Source: Streptosporangium becharense
GTDB taxonomy: Bacteria > Actinomycetota > Actinomycetes > Streptosporangiales > Streptosporangiaceae
DNA length: 64,000 nucleotides
Assembly (NCBI RefSeq): GCF_014204985.1
Contig: NZ_JACHMP010000001.1
Coordinates: forward strand, 3,844,001 to 3,908,000
Direction: 5' to 3'
Of the stretch, positions 7,452 to 15,711 are shown one piece after another. Below the pieces are notes generated by a model. The model was not told where the DNA came from, did no database searches, and saw only the letters and a list, made by a program, of their open reading frames with translations. Every line of letters begins with the position of its first letter. Position 1 is the stretch's first letter. A program made the position numbers and the translations under genes.

Positions 7452-9124
7452 ACACCACGACGACCGACCGCCACCGGCCGCGGGCCGAACGGCAGAAGAT
7501 GCCGGTCGCCCTGGACGTCGCGGTGGAGATCGCCAAGCACAACGGGGTGTGCGTCCGCCCGATCGTGCTGCGCCGCCTGGACGTCCGCACCGGGCGCAGC
7601 GAGGACGTCAACGTCCCGTGCGGCGCCACCCGGGAGACCAAATGCCCCTCCTGCGCCAAGCGCAACCGCTACCTGCGCATGGCTCAGTGCCGCGAAGGCT
7701 GGCACCTCGACCACGAGCCCGTCACCGAACCGGACCCCTCCACCGATGAACAGCGGTGGCTGATCGAGTTTCGCGCCGACGTGCAGGCCAAGCGGGATGC
7801 GGCCGACCGCGACGGCACACCCGAGGAGGTCGCCGACTGGGACGCGGCCATCGCGGCGATCGACGCCGAGATCACCGCGGCCGGCATGCGTGGCACCCTG
7901 TCCGGCCGCACGGCGTCCCGGCGCTCGCGTTCGACCCGGCGCCGTCAGGACGCTCCGGATCTGCCCAGGCGGGCCATGAGCCCCACCACCCTGGGGCGGG
8001 CCTTCCCCGGCACCGACGGGAAGGTCTACCGGCCGTCGATGTTCCTCACCCTCACCCTGCCCTCCTACGGACGCATCCGGGCCGGCCAAGGCGTGCCGGT
8101 CGACCCGGCCACCTACGACTACCGGCGGGCCGCCCGCGACGCGCTGCACTTCGCCAAGCTGGTCGACCGGTTCGTGCAGAACCTCCGCCGCGTCGCGGGC
8201 TACGACGTGCAGTACTTCGCCACCGTCGAACCACAGAAACGCCTCGCCCCGCACCTGCACATGGCGGTGCGCGGCACCCTCCCGCGCGCCGAGATCAAGG
8301 CCATTGCCGCGGCCACCTATCACCAGGTGTGGTGGCCCGCCGTCGACGAGGTGAAGTTCGAGGGCGAACACCTGCCGGTCTGGGCACCGCGGGCCGACCT
8401 GCCCGACGGCACGGCCTATCCGGACGGCCAAGACGGCGACTACCTCGACCCGGCCACGGGCGAGATCCTGCCCACCTGGGACCAAGCCCTCGACCACCTC
8501 GACGCCGACGCCGACGCCGAACCGCTGCACGTGCTCCGCTTCGGCGACCAGATCGACGTCCAAGGCGTGCTCGCCGGCACCCCGGACGCCGACCAGTGCA
8601 TCCGCTACCTGTCCAAGTACCTGACCAAATCCCTCGGCGAGAGCCTCGACACCGACGACCCCGCCCGCCGCGACCACGCCGCCCGCCTCGTCGAAGCCCT
8701 CCGCTACGAACCCTGCTCGCCGGCCTGCCCGAACTGGCTGCGCTACGGCATCCAGCCCAAGGGCGCCAAACCCGGGATTGTCCCGGGCCGGTGCAAGGGC
8801 AAGGCCCACAAGCCCGACCACCTCGGCTACGCCGGCCGCCGGGTGCTGGTCTCGCGTAAGTGGTCGAACAAGACCCTGGCCGAGCACAAGCGCGACCGGC
8901 GCGCCTGGGTCCTGCACGCCCTCGGCCTGACCGACGACCCCACCGCCAACGACCCGCACCGCTACCTCTGGAAACCCGTCCCGGCCGGCGACGGCGACGT
9001 CCCCTCACTGGCCCTGCGGCTGCTGCGCATGGTCGCCGACCGCCAACGCTGGCGAGCGACCCTCCTCGCCCTACAGGAGAAAGCCACCGGACACGATCTT
9101 TCGGCAACGGGGAGGGCCGCATGA
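7448..9124 (+). CDS. RepSA-type replication initiator
   Basis: 558 residues, similar in layout to RepSA-type rolling-circle initiators of actinomycete elements. The N-terminal part carries a cysteine cluster (CGATRETKCPSCAKRN). The core shows MFLTLTLPSYGR, then the metal-binding HLH at residues 269-271, then YLSKYLTKSL with candidate catalytic tyrosines Y387 and Y391, the order expected of HUH-type nicking enzymes. A charged insertion (about 350-370) separates the last two motifs. It nicks the element's origin for replication before transfer. The ATG overlaps the preceding stop. The double-strand origin was not identified; in pSAM2 it lies within or near rep. Confidence 0.85.
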   Translation: MNTTTTDRHRPRAERQKMPVALDVAVEIAKHNGVCVRPIVLRRLDVRTGRSEDVNVPCGATRETKCPSCAKRNRYLRMAQCREGWHLDHEPVTEPDPSTDEQRWLIEFRADVQAKRDAADRDGTPEEVADWDAAIAAIDAEITAAGMRGTLSGRTASRRSRSTRRRQDAPDLPRRAMSPTTLGRAFPGTDGKVYRPSMFLTLTLPSYGRIRAGQGVPVDPATYDYRRAARDALHFAKLVDRFVQNLRRVAGYDVQYFATVEPQKRLAPHLHMAVRGTLPRAEIKAIAAATYHQVWWPAVDEVKFEGEHLPVWAPRADLPDGTAYPDGQDGDYLDPATGEILPTWDQALDHLDADADAEPLHVLRFGDQIDVQGVLAGTPDADQCIRYLSKYLTKSLGESLDTDDPARRDHAARLVEALRYEPCSPACPNWLRYGIQPKGAKPGIVPGRCKGKAHKPDHLGYAGRRVLVSRKWSNKTLAEHKRDRRAWVLHALGLTDDPTANDPHRYLWKPVPAGDGDVPSLALRLLRMVADRQRWRATLLALQEKATGHDLSATGRAA

Positions 9125-9375
9125 CCAGGAAGATCACGCAGACCCCGGTCCTCCCCGAACTGGCGCAAGGACGGCTTCTCACCGTCGAGCAGGCGGCCGA
9201 ACGGCTGAACACCTCGGTCCGCTTCCCACGCCGTCTGATCGCGGAGCGACGCATCACCTTCGTCCACGTCGGACGCAACGTCCGCATACCGGAAGCAGCT
9301 CTGGACGCCTTCATCGCCGCCGGGGTCGTCGAGCCGATCACCTCCGCCACGCTCAGAAAGGGACGGGTCGCCTGA
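9121..9375 (+). CDS. Excisionase (Xis), MerR-like winged helix
   Basis: 84 residues from ATG 9121, overlapping the rep stop. LLTVEQAAERLNTSVRFPRRLIAERRITFVHVGRNVRIPEAALDAF is the helix-turn-helix plus wing of excisionase-family DNA-binding proteins. These bend the attachment sites and push the tyrosine recombinase toward excision. Its TGA overlaps the ATG of the integrase (TGATG), so the two are made together. A positive control from the pra-like activator is inferred from pSAM2. Confidence 0.85.
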   Translation: MTRKITQTPVLPELAQGRLLTVEQAAERLNTSVRFPRRLIAERRITFVHVGRNVRIPEAALDAFIAAGVVEPITSATLRKGRVA

Positions 9376-10553
9376 TGGCCAACAAGGAAGGTCGTCGCCG
9401 TTTCGGCAGTATCCGCAAGAGGGAGTCAGGACGGTTCCAGATCCGCTATCCCGGCCCGGACGGGAGCATGAGGACCGGTGCCACGACCTACGCGACCAAG
9501 ACCGAAGCGGACCGCGCTCTGACACTGATCGAGGCGCAGATCATCTCGGGAGAGTGGACGGACCCCGACCGCGGCAAGGTCCTGCTCGCCGACTACTCGG
9601 AGGCGTGGATCAGGGAGCGGCCGAACCTGCGGCCCAAGACGGTTGAGGGCTACACCTGGCTGCGGAAGCGCCACATCGTGCCGGGCCTGGGTGGGGTTCC
9701 GGTCGGCAAGCTCACTCCGCAGATGGTCCGTGCCTGGCGGGCTGACCTCCTGGCGGACGGCGTGTCGGTCTCCGTCGCGGCCAAGGTGTACCGGCTGCTT
9801 CGGGCGGTCCTCACGACGGCGGTGGAGGAGGACAAGATGCTCGCGCGGAACCCGTGCCGGATCAAGGGCGCCGACAACGAGCAGACGCCGGAGCGGCCGG
9901 TCCTCACCGTGGCACAGGTCTTCGAGCTGTCCGACCGGATGGCCGACCGGCGGTTCCGGGCGCTGGTCCTGCTGGCCACCTTCGCCAGCCTGCGCTGGGG
10001 TGAGGTCACCGCGCTGCGCCGCTCGGACGTCGACCTCGCCGCTCGGACGGTTCGGGTCCGGGAACAGCTCCTCGAACTGGAAGGGGGAGAGATGGTGCTC
10101 AGCCCTCCCAAGTCGCGGGCGGGCCGGCGGATCGTCGGCATCCCCTCGGTGATCGTCCCGGCGCTCGCCGATCACCTGGCGGAGTTCGTCGCCGACGCGC
10201 CGGACGCCTTCATGTTCCTCGGCAAACGCGGCGGGTTCCTGCGGGGCAACAACTTCCGGCGTGAGGCCAGGTGGGCGGACGCGCTCAAGGAGATGGGCGT
10301 CACCGGCCTGCACTTCCACGACCTGCGGCACACGGGCAACACCCTCGCCGCGCAGTCAGGGGCGAGCCTCGCCGACCTCAAGGCGCGGATGGGACACGAC
10401 AGCGACCGGGCGGCGCTGATCTACCAGCACGCCACCCGCGACGCGGACCAGCGGATCGCCGACGCGCTGAGCGCTCGCGTCAAGGCGGAGCAGCGCAAGG
10501 CGAAGAAGACACGGAAGCAGCAGGACGGCGGCGCTGGTGGGATCGTCGGCTAA
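9375..10553 (+). CDS. Tyrosine site-specific integrase
   Basis: 392 residues. It has an N-terminal arm-binding region, a core-binding SAM-like domain (about 60-150) and the catalytic domain. Visible catalytic residues: R207 (LRWGEVTALR), H315 and R318 (HFHDLRHT), H341 (MGHDSD) and the nucleophile Y350 (LIYQH). It integrates the element by recombining attP with the 3' end of a tRNA gene; the tRNA-Ala gene lies only 56 bp downstream, the normal position for attR of an AICE. It ends the tra-rep-xis-int operon and is followed by a terminator. The C-terminus is a lysine/arginine-rich tail. Confidence 0.93.
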   Translation: MANKEGRRRFGSIRKRESGRFQIRYPGPDGSMRTGATTYATKTEADRALTLIEAQIISGEWTDPDRGKVLLADYSEAWIRERPNLRPKTVEGYTWLRKRHIVPGLGGVPVGKLTPQMVRAWRADLLADGVSVSVAAKVYRLLRAVLTTAVEEDKMLARNPCRIKGADNEQTPERPVLTVAQVFELSDRMADRRFRALVLLATFASLRWGEVTALRRSDVDLAARTVRVREQLLELEGGEMVLSPPKSRAGRRIVGIPSVIVPALADHLAEFVADAPDAFMFLGKRGGFLRGNNFRREARWADALKEMGVTGLHFHDLRHTGNTLAAQSGASLADLKARMGHDSDRAALIYQHATRDADQRIADALSARVKAEQRKAKKTRKQQDGGAGGIVG

Positions 10554-10573
10554 TGGCCCGCTGATGGCCCGGA

Positions 10574-10606
10574 CGCCTCACATCGAAATCGGATGTGGGG
10601 CGTTTT
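10574..10606 (+). terminator. Rho-independent terminator of the int operon
   Basis: CGCCTCACATC (10574-10584) pairs with GATGTGGGGCG (10592-10602) as an 11-bp stem with one G-T pair around a 7-nt loop, followed directly by TTTT. It ends transcription from the integrase side just before the convergent tRNA gene. Confidence 0.8.
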
Positions 10607-10609
10607 GGC

Positions 10610-10685
10610 TGGTGGAGCCTAGGAGATTCGAACTCCTGACATCCTGCTTGCAAAGCAGGCGCTCTGCCAACTGAGCTAAGGCCCC
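10610..10685 (-). tRNA. tRNA-Ala (anticodon TGC), element insertion site
   Basis: The minus strand folds into a full cloverleaf: acceptor GGGGCCT/AGGCTCC with the alanine identity pair G3:U70, D-stem GCTC/GAGC, anticodon stem CCTGC/GCAGG with loop TTTGCAA (anticodon TGC), five-base variable loop, T-arm AGGAG-TTCGAAT-CTCCT, discriminator A and encoded CCA (10610-10612). The 3' end faces the integrase gene, so this is the chromosomal attachment site: insertion in a tRNA 3' end preserves the tRNA by bringing an identical segment. The second copy of the 3' segment expected at the far left end was not found in the window. Confidence 0.95.
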
Positions 10686-10908
10686 CGAATCCAAGCCTGC
10701 GAGTGAGGGATATCCCCGCACGGCTTGCTTCAGTCGTACACCGTAGCAACAGGACCCGCTTCGACGCCACTCGGAAACCTCGGGGCGACGGGTCGTATCG
10801 GATCGGGCGGGTTCACCGGCGGGGTGAGGGGATCCGCGTGAGGGGATCCGCTGTGCACGCGGGTGAAGCAGATCTCTCGCAGCTCTCGGACCGAGGTAGG
10901 CCGGGGCC

Positions 10909-11646
10909 TCAGTGGGTGGAGGCGCCTACGGGGGTCCCGGCCGGTACGCCGCCGAGGACGAGCTCGGGGAGGCCGGCGACGGAGTCGAGGATGTGGGTGG
11001 CGCCGCCCTTCAGGAGACGCTCTCTGCTGTGTGCTCCGGTGAGGAGACCGGCGATCACCGATGCGCCTGCCCGCCGCCCGCAGAGCATGTCGCTCTCGGA
11101 GCCGCCGGCGACCGCGACCTGGCGGACGTCCGCGATGCCGAGACGCAGGACCGCACTGAGGACCATGTCGGGCATGGGGCGCCCACGCCCGGCGTCTTCG
11201 GGGCAGAGGGCGAGATCGACCTTGTCGGACCAGCTCAGAGCGGACAGCACGCGGCCGAGTGTGGCCCGGCTGAACCCGGTGATGAGGCAGATCTTGACAC
11301 CCGCGCCGCGGAGCTTGTCGAGCGCCTCGACGGTACCGGGCAGCGGGACCAGACCCGAGCGCTCGACGGCCCCTTCGAAGGAACGCTCGAAGGTCAGGTT
11401 GGCCGCCTGCGCCTGAGCCTCGTTGTCCGGGAAGATGCCCCGGAATATATCGATCTTGGGGCAGCCCCGGGACCGGTGCACGTGCACCATGGCACGCGCG
11501 TACGCACCGGTCCCGGGCACGATGCCCTGCGTGGCGATCGCCTCGGCGAACGCCCGTTCGATCATGGCGATATCACCGATCGTGGTGCCTGCCAGATCCA
11601 GACAGGCAAGCCTGATGGGCGTTACTCCATCTTGGGCAAGGACCAT
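10909..11646 (-). CDS. HAD-superfamily hydrolase, phosphonatase-like
   Basis: 245 residues. HAD motif I is DLAGTT with nucleophile D17; the usual second aspartate is alanine, as in phosphonoacetaldehyde hydrolases (DWAGTT). Motif II is LITGFSR, and a helical cap lies between. Motif III appears as GRPMPDM with arginine in place of lysine, and motif IV is VAVAGGSESDM rather than GDTxxD. It therefore belongs to the phosphonatase-like HAD group, but the altered motifs leave the substrate open. It lies 29 bp downstream of the DLW-39 gene on the same strand and may be cotranscribed. ATG 11644-11646 is the start. Confidence 0.78.
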   Translation of the reverse strand: MVLAQDGVTPIRLACLDLAGTTIGDIAMIERAFAEAIATQGIVPGTGAYARAMVHVHRSRGCPKIDIFRGIFPDNEAQAQAANLTFERSFEGAVERSGLVPLPGTVEALDKLRGAGVKICLITGFSRATLGRVLSALSWSDKVDLALCPEDAGRGRPMPDMVLSAVLRLGIADVRQVAVAGGSESDMLCGRRAGASVIAGLLTGAHSRERLLKGGATHILDSVAGLPELVLGGVPAGTPVGASTH

Positions 11647-11675
11647 GAAAGCACCCGAATCGGTAGCCGCGTCGA

Positions 11676-11795
11676 TCAGTTCTCGCTGCCGGTGGCCTCA
11701 GTCCACAGGTCGAGCTCGGCTCGGTCGGCCTGCACCTTGCGCCAGACCAACAGCCCCCCGACGGCGACGAGCGCCAGAACGAGCAACTTCTTCAC
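11676..11795 (-). CDS. DLW-39 family protein
   Basis: 39-residue protein from GTG at 11793-11795: one N-terminal transmembrane helix (KKLLVLALVAVGGLLVWRKV) followed by a short acidic tail containing the DLW motif. Length and motif fit exactly the actinobacterial family named for them. The function is unknown; in many actinomycetes these genes lie near the gyrA/tRNA-Ile/tRNA-Ala region, which agrees with the tRNA-Ala gene 1 kb away. Longer in-frame readings upstream lack a credible start and were not used. Confidence 0.85.
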   Translation of the reverse strand: MKKLLVLALVAVGGLLVWRKVQADRAELDLWTEATGSEN

Positions 11796-12192
11796 GGTGT
11801 GACCCCACTTCTCGACAGTCTCACCTGCCGGGGTGAGACAACGCCCGGTTCCAATGGTGCCTTGCAGCCTAGCAAGGGATCGGACACTGATCCGGTCAGC
11901 TCGAACGGCTGAACCGGCCGATCTACGCTTACCAGGTAATTCTTCATTATCATCCCGTACGGCTCGTGGTCCGACGATCACGATCCGCCGTGGAACCGGC
12001 CACAGGACCGGTCCCGTTCTCACGATAGCTCGCGTAATGACCGACTCACGCGTCAGACGACGGCCAGATGCCCGCACCGGAGGCCACCCGGTTCGGCTGA
12101 TCCGCTCTGACCAGCGGATCCGTCCTGCCGCTCGGGCGGGGTGGTGCCGGATATCACCTGACTCGATCGGTATGGATGACGAATCGGAGTTT
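11796..12192. other. Intergenic region upstream of DLW-39 gene
   Basis: 397 bp between the DLW-39 start and the stop of the leftward acetyltransferase gene. Long in-frame readings cross it in both directions but show no family and no consistent start. It presumably holds the DLW-39 promoter. An AT-richer stretch (about 11,935-11,955) stands out. No repeat or RNA was recognised. Confidence 0.35.
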
Positions 12193-12477
12193 TCAGGCGT
12201 CCGCGACCAGGTCCGAGTAGTCGGGGTGGCGGGCGATCCAGCCCTTCACGAACCAGCAGCGCGGTACCACCTTCACGCCTTCCGCGCGGGCCGCGTCGAG
12301 CGCCGCGCGGGCGAGCGCGGCACCCACTCCGTTGCCCTCGTACTCCGGGTGGACCTCGGTGTGCGGATAGATGATGACACCGTCCCGCCGGACGAGTTCC
12401 AGCAGCCCTATCTGCCTGCCGTCCACCTCCGCCACATAACGATCACCATCGGGGGAGAGCTTGACATCCACCTGCAT
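12193..12477 (-). CDS. Small GNAT-family acetyltransferase (YjdJ type)
   Basis: 94 residues. The compact GNAT fold of the YjdJ/COG2388 group is visible: beta-strand start, then HTEVHPEYEGNGVGAALARAAL with the acetyl-CoA pyrophosphate loop (x-G-N-G-V-G-x), then VVPRCWFVKGWIARHP. Members are about this short and lack a separate substrate domain; their acceptor is generally unknown. It appears monocistronic. The ATG at 12475-12477 follows GGAGAAAC on the minus strand. Confidence 0.85.
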   Translation of the reverse strand: MQVDVKLSPDGDRYVAEVDGRQIGLLELVRRDGVIIYPHTEVHPEYEGNGVGAALARAALDAARAEGVKVVPRCWFVKGWIARHPDYSDLVADA

Positions 12478-13032
12478 GGGTTTCTCCTTTGCCGGGCCGC
12501 CCTACGGCGGCATCCGGGTCAGCCGTTGCGGTCCGGGGCCGGTTCGCCTCCCGGTCCGAGATTGGTTCGCCTCCCGCTCCGGAGTCGGTTCGCCTCCCGG
12601 AACGGGATCGGTTCGCCTCCCGCTCCAGGGCTGGTTCACGTCCCGGAACGGGATCGGTTCGCCTCCCGGTCCGGGGCTGGTTCACGTCCCGGAACGGGGC
12701 CCGGCGCGGTCCGCGGACGGCCGGACGGTCCCCGGTCCTTCCCACTGTGGCGCATGCGGCCCGTAGGGTGCGCGGAGACGTGCGACCGGAAAGAGCGAGT
12801 GATTACTCCTAAGTTGTACCTTGAGAAGGTATCTGGAGTAATTCGGCGACCAAATGCTGACAGTGATGGCGAGGGCGGCGGTCCGCACCCGTGTGCGGGC
12901 TTCCGAACGGAAGGACGTGATCGGGTCGCTTCTCACCGGTCCTCTCGCCGGACCCCGGCGACGGCCCCGGTCGTGCTTGCCGCCCACCGTCCCCGGCCCT
13001 TCCGTCCTCCGACTCCCCGCAGAGGTGCACCC
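12478..13032. other. Non-coding region with minisatellite and inverted repeat
   Basis: 555 bp without a credible gene. It holds the 23-bp tandem array (12541-12701), an AT-richer stretch at about 12,797-12,845 and, inside that, the inverted repeat TACCTT-GAG-AAGGTA (12817-12831). The last could be an operator or a small hairpin in the promoter region of the downstream anti-sigma antagonist. Confidence 0.5.
12541..12701. repeat. Tandem array, 7 copies of a 23-bp unit
   Basis: Seven contiguous 23-bp units beginning GGTTCGCCTCCCG or GGTTCACGTCCCG start at 12541, 12564, 12587, 12610, 12633, 12656 and 12679. Differences concentrate in the last ten positions (for example GTCCGAGATT, CTCCGGAGTC, GAACGGGATC). 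The period is not a multiple of three and the array lies between genes, so it is a non-coding minisatellite. Confidence 0.9.
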
Positions 13033-13395
13033 GTGAGCACTGCCGTCCATGTGACCCGCGTTCTCGAGCCTGTTGTGGAGAACACCGTTCTCCTGGCTCT
13101 GGCCGGCGAGCTCGACTATGACAACGCCACACGATTCGACCACGACACACACGAGGCGATCGCCGAGCACCACGGCGACGTGGTGATCGACCTTACGGAC
13201 CTCAGCTTCTGTGACTCGACCGGGATGCAGATCCTCCTGAAGGTCCGCAGAGCCGTGCACGACCGCGGCGGACGGCTCATCCTGGTCAACCCGCACTCCC
13301 GCGTGGCCAGACTCCTGCATCTGACCGGGCTGATCCAGGCATTCGAGGTGCGTCCCACTCTCGCCGAGGCTGCCGAGGCCCTGCACGCCACCTGA
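13033..13395 (+). CDS. STAS-domain anti-sigma factor antagonist
   Basis: 120 residues forming a single STAS domain of the SpoIIAA/RsbV type. The phosphorylation motif is FCDSTGMQ with S62 as the expected target of an anti-sigma kinase. The unphosphorylated form would bind the kinase and free a SigB/F-type sigma factor. A gene for an HATPase-type anti-sigma protein follows 270 bp downstream on the same strand and is the likely partner. GTG 13033 with AGAGG upstream is the start; the reading frame stays open far upstream but without homology there. Confidence 0.88.
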   Translation: MSTAVHVTRVLEPVVENTVLLALAGELDYDNATRFDHDTHEAIAEHHGDVVIDLTDLSFCDSTGMQILLKVRRAVHDRGGRLILVNPHSRVARLLHLTGLIQAFEVRPTLAEAAEALHAT

Positions 13396-13664
13396 GTCGG
13401 GCGACCCCCTCTCCGCCTCGATCATCGAATCAACATGATCATGAAATGTCGGCTTCGGGGTTTCGCGGAACTCACGCCCAGCTCACGGGCCCTGATAACA
13501 CCGCGAAAACGGGCAAGCGAACATCTCATGAGCCTGCAGAGTCGTAAGTTAGCAAGGAGCGGGCAGGTGTCCTGCATCGTGTAACTCATCAGCAACGCCC
13601 TGGTCCCGGAGTCAGTCGGCCCGCTTCCCGACGACGGCCGGGCAGGGGTGCCAAGGAGGGTGTC

Positions 13665-14495
13665 GTGAGCGCCGACCACGGCCGACAGTGGCCGATCGAC
13701 GATGATCTCACCGCACTGCGAGAACGTCTCCAGCGCTACGCGGCTCAGGCCGGCATGCGGGGCGAGCGCCTGGACGACCTGCTCCTGGCCGCCAACGAGG
13801 CGGTCATCAACGTCCTGGAGCACGGTGGCGGCAAGGGAACCCTGAGCATCCGGCGGACCGCCACCTCCCTGATCGTCGATATCACCGACACCGTCGGCCG
13901 TCTGGCCGCCGAGCGGATCCCGCGGGAGAGGCCGACGGGCACCGTCCGGGGGTTCGGACTGTGGCTGATGAGCCAGTTGTGCGACGAGTTCACCATCCAG
14001 CAGGCGGAGAAGGGGTCACGCGTTCGGTTGCGCATGCTCCTGTCCTCGCCGGCACCCCGGGAAGTCACCCCGCACGCGGACGGCTCCACACCGGAGGCCC
14101 CGAGCCGGGACGGTGACCGCGCCGGTGCCCCGCACATGACGACCGGCCCTTGGGAGAACACTCCGCACGCGGACGGCTCTGCACCGGAGGCCCCGAGCCG
14201 GGACGGTGACCGCGCCGGCGGCTCTCAGGACGGCACGGCCTTGGGGGCGGCCTCCGGAACGACGCTCGGGGCGTCGGCCGGGACGGGTTCCGAAGGGGCG
14301 TCCTCAGTGCCGTCGAGGACCGTTTCCGGGGCACGCAGGTTACGGACCCCCGGAGAGAGCAGCGCGGCCAGGGAGGAGAGGACGACGAGCGCGGCGCACC
14401 CCAGGAGCGCGGGCTCCGGTCCGACCGCGATCGCCAGCGGCCCGGCCACCATCAGACCGACCGGGCCGAGCATCAACGACCCCAGGGCGTCGTAG
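13665..14495 (+). CDS. HATPase-type anti-sigma regulatory protein with long tail
   Basis: 276 residues. Residues about 10-126 are a GHKL/HATPase_c_2 domain: N-box NEAVINVLEHG (N44) and G-box GTVRGFGLWLM are visible, as in SpoIIAB/RsbW-type serine kinases that bind sigma factors. The remainder is low-complexity and contains two copies of HADGSxPEAPSRDGDRAG about 31 residues apart (from 14071 and 14164). The last 271 bp overlap the convergent MFS gene; the tail shows no homology, so the reading frame may simply have run into it. Start GTG 13665, preceded by AAGGAGGG. Partner: the STAS protein upstream. Confidence 0.8.
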   Translation: MSADHGRQWPIDDDLTALRERLQRYAAQAGMRGERLDDLLLAANEAVINVLEHGGGKGTLSIRRTATSLIVDITDTVGRLAAERIPRERPTGTVRGFGLWLMSQLCDEFTIQQAEKGSRVRLRMLLSSPAPREVTPHADGSTPEAPSRDGDRAGAPHMTTGPWENTPHADGSAPEAPSRDGDRAGGSQDGTALGAASGTTLGASAGTGSEGASSVPSRTVSGARRLRTPGESSAAREERTTSAAHPRSAGSGPTAIASGPATIRPTGPSINDPRAS

Positions 14496-15547
14496 GAACT
14501 GACCCGCGACAGGGACTCCGGCGGGATCTCCCGCTGCATGGTGGTGCTCCACAACACACCGAAGACGTCGAAGCAGACGCCCATCACGACCGCCCCGAGG
14601 ACGATCGCCCACAGCGGGGCCCCTGAACCGAGCAGCACGTACGGAAGGGCCGTGGGCACGGTGAGGATCGTGGCGAACAGGATGGGGCGGCGGGGACGCA
14701 GTCGCAGCGCGACGAAGACACCGCCGATCATGCCGACCGCCTCCCCCGCCAGGACCGCCGCCCAGGCGCCCGCCCCGCCCAGGCTCTCGGTGGCGACCAG
14801 CGGTCCGAGCACGCCGTGCGCGGCCTGCACCGCCATCACCAGCACGGAGAACTGCGCGACGACCACCCAGAGCCACTGCCTGGAGACGAACTCCCGCCAG
14901 CCGCCCCGCAGGTCGGCCAGGACCGAGTGGCTTTCACTGGCGGAGCGTTCCGCCGGGGTGAGGCGGATCCCGGCGACGAGCACGGCCGCCGTCGCGAACA
15001 TGGCGCCGCTGACGGCGAGCGACCAGCCCCCGCCGAGCGCGACCACCGCGCCTCCGCTCAGCACGAGCCCCGCGACACGCGCGCTGTTGCCGCCCAGCCC
15101 GAGCAGCGCGTTGGCGGTCTGCAACCGCTCGGCCGGGACGACGTCGGGGATGATGCCGGTCAGCGCGGGATACAGGACCGCCATGCCCACGCCGGTCAGC
15201 GCCGCCGCCACCGCCAACGCGGGCAGCGGGGTCCACCCGGTGAGCATCATCGCGGCCAGGGAGGAGAACGCCGCCGCGTTGAGCACCTCACCGGCCATCA
15301 TGACCCGGTGCCGAGGCAACCTGTCGGCGATCACACCGCCCACGAGCATGAACACCACCATCGGCAGCGCCTCGGCGGTGAGCACGATCGACAGCGTCGT
15401 GGGCGTCGCCCCAGGGAGGCCGAGGATGCCGAAAGCCAGCGCGACCGGGGCGAAGGAACTGCCCAGCATCGAGATGGTCCGCGCGGCGAGCAGCAGGGTG
15501 AAACGGCGATCCCGGAACATGTCGAGATCGCGGCGATAGTCGTGCAC
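14225..15547 (-). CDS. MFS transporter, EntS-like exporter family
   Basis: 440 residues from GTG 15547, chosen because GAGGAG lies 8 nt upstream. Twelve hydrophobic helices are apparent, with the MFS loop GGVIADRLPRHRVM between helices 2 and 3. The pattern FTLLLAARTISMLGSSFAPVALAFGIL at the start resembles the MFS_3/EntS group, which contains siderophore exporters. It lies 160 bp beyond the GNAT gene that ends the Zur-like operon and could be its last member, as a metallophore or drug exporter. The last ~50 residues are a low-complexity Pro/Ala/Glu tail that overlaps the convergent anti-sigma gene. Confidence 0.8.
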   Translation of the reverse strand: MHDYRRDLDMFRDRRFTLLLAARTISMLGSSFAPVALAFGILGLPGATPTTLSIVLTAEALPMVVFMLVGGVIADRLPRHRVMMAGEVLNAAAFSSLAAMMLTGWTPLPALAVAAALTGVGMAVLYPALTGIIPDVVPAERLQTANALLGLGGNSARVAGLVLSGGAVVALGGGWSLAVSGAMFATAAVLVAGIRLTPAERSASESHSVLADLRGGWREFVSRQWLWVVVAQFSVLVMAVQAAHGVLGPLVATESLGGAGAWAAVLAGEAVGMIGGVFVALRLRPRRPILFATILTVPTALPYVLLGSGAPLWAIVLGAVVMGVCFDVFGVLWSTTMQREIPPESLSRVSSYDALGSLMLGPVGLMVAGPLAIAVGPEPALLGCAALVVLSSLAALLSPGVRNLRAPETVLDGTEDAPSEPVPADAPSVVPEAAPKAVPS

Positions 15548-15623
15548 CTGCCGGCTCCTCACTGGATTCTCCCGAAAGACCCATGGTGCCGTCGCACCGT
15601 CATGGCGTCGAATGAATATCCGG

Positions 15624-15711
15624 CCGGACACCCGACACGCGCACATGAACAACCAGCCGGACACCCGACACGCGCACATGAACGACCAGCCGGGTGCCCG
15701 ACGGGGGTTAC
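15624..15711. repeat. 33-bp tandem repeat upstream of MFS gene
   Basis: CCGGACACCCGACACGCGCA and the following 13 bases repeat at 15624 and 15657, with a partial third copy from 15690. The third copy runs into the 3' end of the GNAT gene. The period is 33 bp, so the minus strand reads an 11-residue repeat (MCACRVSGWLF) in frame with the MFS gene, but the better start lies downstream at 15547. Confidence 0.8.

Noticed and set aside
12541-12701. Possible CRISPR array
   Set aside because: Units are contiguous 23-bp repeats without unique spacers, and no cas gene is near.
11833-13032. Long N-terminal extension of the STAS protein
   Set aside because: The upstream reading is low-complexity, includes the 23-bp non-coding repeat and lacks homology; GTG 13033 gives a complete STAS domain.
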